A stretch of 8,004 bases of DNA from a bacterium (GTDB lineage Bacteria > Patescibacteriota > Minisyncoccia > UBA6257 > 2-01-FULL-56-20): positions 1-8,004 of the forward strand of contig JAKAGE010000033.1 of the NCBI GenBank assembly GCA_021817655.1, in the 5' to 3' direction. Below the pieces are notes generated by a model. The model did not search any database, was not told the DNA's origin, and worked only from the letters and a program-made list of their open reading frames with translations. The stretch's first letter is position 1. Each line of letters opens with the position of its first letter. The position numbers and the translations under genes were made by a program. Below are positions 1 to 5,102 of this stretch, piece by piece.

Positions 1-1480
1 CGGTGAGGATATTCGCCGTTACGCTCATGCCCGGCTTCACCTGAAGGCTGCTCGACGTGCCGGCCGGCTGCGAAAACCCGATCTGCACGTTATAGCTCAC
101 CACCCCCTGGCTCACGGCCCCCACCGGATCCATTTCGACCACGGCCCCCGCGAGCGTGACGTTCGGCAGCGCATCGAAGGTAAGGGTCGCTTTATCGCCC
201 AGCTTCACCTTTGCCGCATCGATCTCGTTCAGGGTCACCTGGGCCACCTGGCCGTCGCCGATAAGCGTCACCGCATCCGCGCCCGACGCTTCGCCCACGA
301 CCGCATTGATCGCGCTTACCGTTCCGGAGATCGGCGCCCGCACCGAAGTGTACGCGAGATTCTGCTGCGCCGTCGTCAGATTGTTTTGGGCCGTTTGAAT
401 GCTGATCTGCTGGCTTGCAAGGGTCGTTTCCGTCGGCCCCGCGAGCGTCGCGGAGAGCGTCGCGCTCGCCTGCGCAAGGGAATTTTGCGCATTCACGATG
501 GCATTCCGATCGGTCGCGATGGTCGTGATCGTCCCCTGCACGCCGGACACTTCCGTCGCCATCGTCGTCGTATACGTATTGAAGTTCGCCTGCAGCGTAT
601 TCACGATCGCCGGCAACGGCTTCGTCGTGCTGCCATTCGACGGATACGTGTTGACCACGTAATTAAGGAAGTCCTTTCCCGCCTTCACCGCTCCGCTGAT
701 CGTCTGCGCCGTCGAAAGCGTTTCGGCGAAGAGCGCATCCTGCTGCGCGGCCGATGCGCTTGCGGTCGCGGCGTGATAATCAGCGAGATCCTGCTGGTAT
801 GCGGCCACGGCGGCCGTGTACGATGCCTGGACGGCGTTTTTATACGGCATCGTTCCGGCCTGCAGATAATCCGGCATCAGGCTCACAAGCGCATCAGGGT
901 CGTTCTGGGTCCTGTTCAAATCATTTCCCAAAACGAAATCCTGAAGGCCGGTCATCACCGTCTGAAGGCTCACGAACGTCGGCCCCAGGCCGTTGAATCC
1001 GTTCTGGTAGTCCGTAACGAGCGACGTCGAAGCATCGACGAGCGCCTGCTCGTCCGCCGTGACGGCACCCTGCTGCTGCAAAAGGGTCGTCGTCGCCACC
1101 TGGTTCGCCTCTTCTGCGGCAAGTTGCGCCTGCTGGAGCGCCAACTGATCCTGCGCGACGGCGCGCTGCTCATTGGTCGGATCAAGCTGGACAAGCAGCT
1201 GTCCCGCGCTTACATGCTGGCCGACGGACACCGGAATGGCGGTGACGAGCTCCGAAACCTGGGGGGTCACATTGACTGTGGTACCGGCCTGCACCTGTCC
1301 GGTCGCGGAGACCGATTCGACGACCGTACCCGTCGCCGCGGACGCCACGACATATTTCGTCACCGCCGCCGGAACGTTCGCGCTCGCATACCACCAATAT
1401 CCGCCTCCGGCGATCGCGATGACCGCGACGGTCGTCATTATTTTATGCGCCCGCAGGTATGTGGTTATCTTCATGAGCAT
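1..1480 (-). CDS. HlyD/MacA-family efflux membrane-fusion (periplasmic adaptor) protein, C-terminus beyond window
   Basis: This is the adaptor subunit of a tripartite or ABC-type exporter, anchored in the cytoplasmic membrane with its body outside. My translation gives 493 residues up to the window edge with no stop. A membrane anchor lies at about residues 14-31. The first half of a lipoyl-like domain is at about 52-100 (VGQHVSAGQLLVQLD). A long Ala/Gln/Thr-rich helical region runs from about 103 to 375. The second lipoyl half is at about 376-397 (LAYTSVRAPISGTVSAI), then a beta-barrel region ending in VKPGMSVTANI. The helical region is unusually long and is interrupted by Asn/Gly/Pro-rich stretches near 160-215 and 275-290. 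The ATG at 1480 sits 8 nt after the stop of the upstream gene, so the two are probably co-transcribed. The ATG at 1474 is an equally good start, and neither has a clear Shine-Dalgarno. Family membership is clear. The exported substrate is unknown, and MacB-type partner genes would lie off the left edge. Confidence 0.9.
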   Translation of the reverse strand, partial: MLMKITTYLRAHKIMTTVAVIAIAGGGYWWYASANVPAAVTKYVVASAATGTVVESVSATGQVQAGTTVNVTPQVSELVTAIPVSVGQHVSAGQLLVQLDPTNEQRAVAQDQLALQQAQLAAEEANQVATTTLLQQQGAVTADEQALVDASTSLVTDYQNGFNGLGPTFVSLQTVMTGLQDFVLGNDLNRTQNDPDALVSLMPDYLQAGTMPYKNAVQASYTAAVAAYQQDLADYHAATASASAAQQDALFAETLSTAQTISGAVKAGKDFLNYVVNTYPSNGSTTKPLPAIVNTLQANFNTYTTTMATEVSGVQGTITTIATDRNAIVNAQNSLAQASATLSATLAGPTETTLASQQISIQTAQNNLTTAQQNLAYTSVRAPISGTVSAINAVVGEASGADAVTLIGDGQVAQVTLNEIDAAKVKLGDKATLTFDALPNVTLAGAVVEMDPVGAVSQGVVSYNVQIGFSQPAGTSSSLQVKPGMSVTANILT

Positions 1481-1488
1481 AAAAGCGG

Positions 1489-1977
1489 TTATTGGGGCGA
1501 CGATGATGCCGCCGGAAACACGCGGATGAACCGTGCAACGATCTGTCCGTCGGCATTGGGCGATCCGATCACGGCGACCTGGTCGCCGGGCGCAATGCTG
1601 TCGAGCAGGATCGCCCCGCCGTATTCGCGGATGACCGTCCCCGTCGCCACCACCACGGATTGTTCGTTGTTCTGCCAGTCCTCCACCGCGATCGTCGGCG
1701 GCGTAACGGCGATCACCGTTCCGGCGAGGCCGTGCATGATCGAGGGCATCGGCATGCCCCCGAATGCCTGACCGGCCTGCACTCCCGAACCCGCCCTGCC
1801 TCCGCCCGGACCCGTTCCGAGGAAATCCTGGAAGTAATGCCTGTCGAAACCGTTCGCGAATCCGGCACGATCCTCTCCCACGCGCACGCCCAGCCCGAAG
1901 GCGATAAAAACGACAATGAGTCCGGCGAGGACCCAGATGATCGTGCGGACGACTTTAGATTCCAAAAGATTGCTCAT
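1489..1977 (-). CDS. Membrane-anchored protein with DUF5666-like beta domain
   Basis: A 162-residue protein with an N-terminal transmembrane segment at about residues 11-32 and a Gly-rich linker at about 54-74. A compact C-terminal beta-rich domain lies at about 83-155. It carries the pattern G-T-V-x-x-V near its start and SIAPGDQVAVIGSPNADGQ near its end, which resembles the DUF5666/OB-like family. The short inside and long outside arrangement suggests an extracytoplasmic domain tethered to the membrane. The start was taken as the ATG at 1977, where MSNLLESK leads straight into the helix; an in-frame ATG at 2004 would add nine residues. The start overlaps the end of the upstream gene by 23 nt, and the adaptor gene follows after 8 nt, which suggests a translationally coupled operon. 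The molecular role is not known. Its position suggests it works with the exporter or with the sigma/anti-sigma pair. Confidence 0.78.
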   Translation of the reverse strand: MSNLLESKVVRTIIWVLAGLIVVFIAFGLGVRVGEDRAGFANGFDRHYFQDFLGTGPGGGRAGSGVQAGQAFGGMPMPSIMHGLAGTVIAVTPPTIAVEDWQNNEQSVVVATGTVIREYGGAILLDSIAPGDQVAVIGSPNADGQIVARFIRVFPAASSSPQ

Positions 1978-2374
1978 GGCGAGTATGGAAAAGCGATGCC
2001 TCATCGACGAGAACCGCCATCGACCAGACCGCGAACATCACGCCGCCCAACAGCAGCGCGGCGGTGAATACCGGAAACGCCTCGACGAGCGAGAGGGCGA
2101 AATCCGGGAAATTCGCGGCGATCACCGAAAAATCAGAAAAGATAAGTCCCCCGATCGACAAAAATCCCGAGTGATCCATGCTTGCCATCATGTTCATATA
2201 GCCGGAGACGGCCGCGGATACCGATACCGCGAACACCGCGGCGGCGGCGGCGATCTTCGCCCCAAGGATGCTCCGCTCGCGCCGGGCGATGCGGATCAAG
2301 ATGCGCTCCGTCAGTCCCGCCGGAGGTTCGGGTGCGTCAAGCGCGGAACAATGATTTTTGGCGCGTTCGGTCAT
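1955..2374 (-). CDS. Putative anti-sigma-like two-helix membrane protein
   Basis: A 139-residue protein with a charged N-terminal cytoplasmic stretch (residues 1-37, including GLTERILIRIARRER), a hydrophobic segment at about 38-60, a middle stretch at 61-98, a second hydrophobic segment at about 99-123, and a short C-terminal tail. It lies 48 nt downstream of an ECF sigma factor gene, the usual place for a membrane anti-sigma factor. No HxxxCxxC zinc anti-sigma motif is present, only a lone His-Cys pair at residues 8-9, so the assignment rests on topology and position. The ATG at 2374 is preceded by a weak purine stretch (GGTAAGAAA). The gene overlaps the next by 23 nt. It could equally be a structural membrane partner of the export operon. 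Confidence 0.7.
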   Translation of the reverse strand: MTERAKNHCSALDAPEPPAGLTERILIRIARRERSILGAKIAAAAAVFAVSVSAAVSGYMNMMASMDHSGFLSIGGLIFSDFSVIAANFPDFALSLVEAFPVFTAALLLGGVMFAVWSMAVLVDEASLFHTRHEQSFGI

Positions 2375-2422
2375 TGCGATGGTTTCTTACCCAATACTAC
2401 GAGCCGCTCGGAAGTTTGGGTG

Positions 2423-3103
2423 CTACGGCATCTGCCCCGCACCGTCCCCCAGCGCCCGCCGGAGGGCGATCAGCGCGCGCCGATGCTTGCTTTTGATCGT
2501 ATCGATCGGCTCGCCCATCGCTTCGGCGATCTCCCGGAATTTCATATGTTCCCCGTAGCGGAACATGAGAACGCTGCGATGGGATGGCGCGAGCGCCTGG
2601 AGGGCGCGATCGATGTCCGCCTTCGCATACTGGCGGTCAAGCAGCAGATCCGGATGATCGGGGCGCTCGACGTACGGCGCAAGGAATGCATCGAGATCAT
2701 TCTCGCCTCCGGCTTCGATCGCGGAAAAAAGCACGCCTTTCTTTTTCTTCACCGCATCGAGCGCGGTGTTCTTCGTGATTGCGAGCAGCCATGTCGTAAA
2801 GCGCTGATTCTGGTCGAACTTCCGGATGTTCTTCCATACTTTTATGAACACATCCTGAACGATGTCGTTCGTTGCATCGGCATTTCCCGCATAACGATAT
2901 GCGAACTTGTATACCATCGGCATATGGCGGTCGACAAGCGCGGCGAACGATTCTCCGTTGCCTCCGAGGAACGCGGCGACGAGCTCGGCATCGGTCTCGT
3001 GCGCATGCGCGGCACGAACCTGGGCGATGCTCTTTCCGGATGCGCCGCCGGCCGGCACTCCTCCGAATGCCGCGGCAAGAAAAAGATCGTTCATGGTGGT
3101 CAT
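2423..3103 (-). CDS. ECF-type (sigma-70 family, RpoE-like) RNA polymerase sigma factor
   Basis: A 226-residue extracytoplasmic-function sigma factor that would direct RNA polymerase to a specific promoter set. Region 2 is at about residues 53-120 and contains the core-binding and -10 recognition signature (NDIVQDVFIKVWKNI, then FTTWLLAITKNTALDAVKKKK). Region 4 is at about 165-216 and shows a helix-turn-helix of the usual form (LAPSHRSVLMFRYGEHMKF then EIAEAMGEPIDTIKSKHRRA). There is no region 1 or 3, as expected for ECF factors. An N-terminal extension of about 35 residues, Gly/Ala-rich, precedes the usual ECF start. The start may be the ATG at 3103 or at 3094; neither has a Shine-Dalgarno. 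The gene begins 15 nt after a PEBP-family gene and is followed by a membrane protein, a DUF5666-like protein and an efflux adaptor, which are likely targets and regulators. The family call is secure; the regulon is inferred. Confidence 0.93.
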   Translation of the reverse strand: MTTMNDLFLAAAFGGVPAGGASGKSIAQVRAAHAHETDAELVAAFLGGNGESFAALVDRHMPMVYKFAYRYAGNADATNDIVQDVFIKVWKNIRKFDQNQRFTTWLLAITKNTALDAVKKKKGVLFSAIEAGGENDLDAFLAPYVERPDHPDLLLDRQYAKADIDRALQALAPSHRSVLMFRYGEHMKFREIAEAMGEPIDTIKSKHRRALIALRRALGDGAGQMP

Positions 3104-3118
3104 GGTAGCGACGGTATG

Positions 3119-3565
3119 TTATGCCGTTCCGTACATCCCGACAAGGTCCGCCTCCGCAATCATGTGCGTTGCGATCCCGTCCCGAAGCGCCGAAACGTCA
3201 GCGCCCTCGGGAAGATCGAGGAGCGCGTCGAGCGCGTATAGATGGAAATGATAATGATGCGGCACTCCCGGCGGCGGGCACGGACCGTGATACCCTACCG
3301 TGGCGGCGCTCGTCGTCCCCTCGATGCCCCCCGGAGGAACGCTTTCCTCTTTTATGGACGATATGCGGGGATCGATGTTCCAAACGGTCCAGTGCGTCCA
3401 GCCCCCCTCCGCCGGAGCATCGGGGTCATGAATGATGAGCGCCAGACTTTTCGCCTGCGGCGGCACATACTGGAAAAGCAGCTCCGGATTCATATCGCCG
3501 CCTTCGCAGGTGAACTTTTTCGGGATCGCTGCGCCGTCATCGAATGAAGAACTGGTGATGATCAT
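3119..3565 (-). CDS. YbhB/YbcL family Raf-kinase-inhibitor-like (PEBP) protein
   Basis: A 148-residue single-domain protein of the phosphatidylethanolamine-binding superfamily, close to the usual bacterial length of about 150-160. The anion-binding pocket signatures are intact: LIIHDPDAP at about residues 43-51, then GWTHWTVWNI, and further on GYHGPCPPPG followed by HHYHFHLYALD. No signal peptide is visible, so it is probably cytoplasmic. Bacterial members have no settled function. The ATG at 3565 is the first codon of the conserved start (MIITSSSF) and lacks a Shine-Dalgarno. The gene starts 17 nt after the stop of the upstream small gene and ends 15 nt before the sigma factor, so it may be the lead gene of the sigma operon or part of a longer transcript. 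A possible TAATAT -10 element overlaps the upstream stop codon (3580-3585). Confidence 0.93.
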   Translation of the reverse strand: MIITSSSFDDGAAIPKKFTCEGGDMNPELLFQYVPPQAKSLALIIHDPDAPAEGGWTHWTVWNIDPRISSIKEESVPPGGIEGTTSAATVGYHGPCPPPGVPHHYHFHLYALDALLDLPEGADVSALRDGIATHMIAEADLVGMYGTA

Positions 3566-3582
3566 GATCGGTTCGATAGATA

Positions 3583-4002
3583 TTACTTTTTTCGGGCACC
3601 CGGGTTATCCCGTCCGGTCCTCCATGCGGGCCGCGGCAGGGAGCCGGCCGGATCGCCATCGATGAATTCCTGATACTCCTTCCGGAGGAATGCCGCCGTC
3701 CGCGGCTTCGAAACGCCCGGATACCGCCACGCGCTGATCACTTTCCGCACGCCATCCGGCATGTCCTCCACCATCACCCATATCTCCTGCTTCCATGTAT
3801 CCTTTTTGACGGAGGTTCCCCCGGAACCGCCCCTGCCGCCGAACGTCGTGAGGGAGACCGGCTGCATTGCGGCGACCGTCCGCGGGGCAATGCCCTCTTC
3901 CACCCGCACGGGCGCATGAAGCACGTGCCGGACGCGGGCCGGGGAAAGACGGTAGTGGCGCATCTTTGCCTGGGCATGAAGGGTCCATTGCAGCTTGGAC
4001 AT
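3583..4002 (-). CDS. Uncharacterised small basic protein, possibly DUF4258-like
   Basis: A protein of about 139 residues that I cannot assign to a characterised family. Its N-terminal motif (LQWTLHAQAKMRHYRLSPAR) followed by VRHVLHAPVRVEEGIAPRT recalls the His-Ala-x-x-x-Met pattern of DUF4258/BrnT-like folds. It then has a Gly-rich loop at about residues 54-64, a strand-like KQEIWVMVED, and KVISAWRYPG. The C-terminal 35 residues are basic and look disordered. It may be a standalone protein typical of Parcubacteria rather than a toxin, since no antitoxin-like partner is adjacent. The start is uncertain: in-frame ATGs occur at 4068, 4014, 4011 and 4002. I chose 4002 because the conserved-looking domain begins there and the upstream residues are Arg-rich and low in complexity. 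Confidence 0.65.
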   Translation of the reverse strand: MSKLQWTLHAQAKMRHYRLSPARVRHVLHAPVRVEEGIAPRTVAAMQPVSLTTFGGRGGSGGTSVKKDTWKQEIWVMVEDMPDGVRKVISAWRYPGVSKPRTAAFLRKEYQEFIDGDPAGSLPRPAWRTGRDNPGARKK

Positions 4003-4086
4003 CCGCCCCATCATACTTCGCCGGGCGTTAAAACCTTCTAAAACCGCTGGACGCCGGCGCGCGAGCATAATGGTCGGCGCAAACGC

Positions 4087-5058
4087 TTAGCGTGCGATGA
4101 GCTTCTTGAATTCCTCGACCATCGGCACCTGTTCAGGCTCGACGCCGTACATCTTCGCGCTATGGAACGCGGTCCAATCGGCGAGCGCGAGCGCCGTAAA
4201 GATCTTCGCGAGTTCGCTCTTTCCCTGCATGAGCACGATTTCCGTCTTGAAACCGCGGTCGCGATAGAGCTTTTCGAGAACGTTCATGCGCTTGATGATC
4301 CGCCGATCATCGCCCGCGTCCTTCAAAAAAATGAAATGGAAGTTTCGCGAGAGGGGCGTCGCCTTCGCCTTTGCGTCGAATCCCGTCATTTCGTTATGGT
4401 TCAGCTCCGGAACGACGTTCCAGAAGGCCGGGATCTTCCCGGTCTCATTGAACTTGATCTTCCAGTTCTGTGCGATAGCGGCATTGCGTCCCGACGCATA
4501 GATGACCGGCACGCTTCCGTGCACCCTTCTCGCAAGATCCTTGCCGCGCAGTTCTTCCCGACCGGGCTGCAGTTGGGCGGCGAGCAGCTTCGATTCGGCA
4601 AGCAGATGCTTTTCCCCCATGAGCGCGAGCATTCCCCGGAGGCTGAGCCCTGTCGCCATGCGCGGCTGCTGATGCAGGTCGGGCAATTTCACATACGGGA
4701 CCTTGTTCTTTTCCGCAAGGGCGATCAGCTTCCCCCGCGCGGCGACCACGGCCATGGAGAGCTTCTTCGCCTTCGCCGCATTGAACGCATCGATCGTCTC
4801 CTCGGTGTTGCCGGAGTACGAACTCAGGATGATGAGCCGCTCCTTGAGCCCTTTATCGCCGATCGGCGGGAGGCCGTAATTGGACCAAATAATGATGTCC
4901 AATTCAGGATGCCAATCAATGAGGATATTTGCCGCGAGATGCGATCCGCCCATCCCGGCAACCACGAATTTATTGGCCTTTTTGAGCTTCCCGAGATGCT
5001 CAACGACCGGCTCGAACTCGAACTGCTTTGCGTAGTTCTTGATGTCGTCATTTATCAT
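4087..5058 (-). CDS. Bifunctional phosphoglucose/phosphomannose isomerase family protein (SIS domains)
   Basis: A 323-residue cytoplasmic isomerase predicted to interconvert glucose-6-phosphate, fructose-6-phosphate and possibly mannose-6-phosphate. The first SIS domain carries GMGGS at residues 35-39 and the phosphosugar-binding loop SSYSGNTEET at 79-88. The second half carries NETGKIP (204-210) and VPELNHNEMTGF (216-227). By analogy with the archaeal PGI/PMI enzymes, Glu205 and His221 would be the catalytic acid/base and ring-opening residues; their spacing of 16 matches the Glu203/His219 pair I recall for Pyrobaculum PGI/PMI. The C-terminal VPMVEEFKKLIAR carries the conserved late lysine. 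The reading frame stays open upstream into the neighbouring gene, but homology begins at the ATG at 5058, which directly follows a TATAAT. Its place next to the Zwf-Gnd fusion supports a role in feeding or recycling hexose phosphates for the oxidative pentose phosphate route. Confidence 0.88.
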   Translation of the reverse strand: MINDDIKNYAKQFEFEPVVEHLGKLKKANKFVVAGMGGSHLAANILIDWHPELDIIIWSNYGLPPIGDKGLKERLIILSSYSGNTEETIDAFNAAKAKKLSMAVVAARGKLIALAEKNKVPYVKLPDLHQQPRMATGLSLRGMLALMGEKHLLAESKLLAAQLQPGREELRGKDLARRVHGSVPVIYASGRNAAIAQNWKIKFNETGKIPAFWNVVPELNHNEMTGFDAKAKATPLSRNFHFIFLKDAGDDRRIIKRMNVLEKLYRDRGFKTEIVLMQGKSELAKIFTALALADWTAFHSAKMYGVEPEQVPMVEEFKKLIAR

Positions 5059-5064
5059 AACCTT

Positions 5065-5070
5065 ATTATA
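5065..5070 (-). promoter_or_regulatory. Consensus -10 element (TATAAT) for the isomerase gene
   Basis: A perfect TATAAT on the minus strand lies in the 44-nt gap after the Zwf-Gnd fusion. From its last T (5065), a start point seven bases on falls at 5058, the A of the isomerase ATG, so the transcript may be leaderless. No TTGACA-like -35 is seen at 16-18 nt spacing; the spacer is a G-rich run. An AAGG (5061-5064) lies only 2 nt from the ATG, too close to act as a normal Shine-Dalgarno. Confidence 0.55.
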
Positions 5071-5102
5071 CGCCCCCCGGGTCCGTTTTGGTGCTGTGGA
5101 TA

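Noticed and set aside
386..1771. A 461-codon plus-strand open frame opposite the efflux adaptor.
   Set aside because: It is Arg/His-rich shadow coding, crossing the junction of two minus-strand genes, with no motif of its own.
3583..4002. BrnT/RelE-type toxin of a toxin-antitoxin pair.
   Set aside because: No small antitoxin-like gene lies next to it and the resemblance is limited to a short N-terminal motif.
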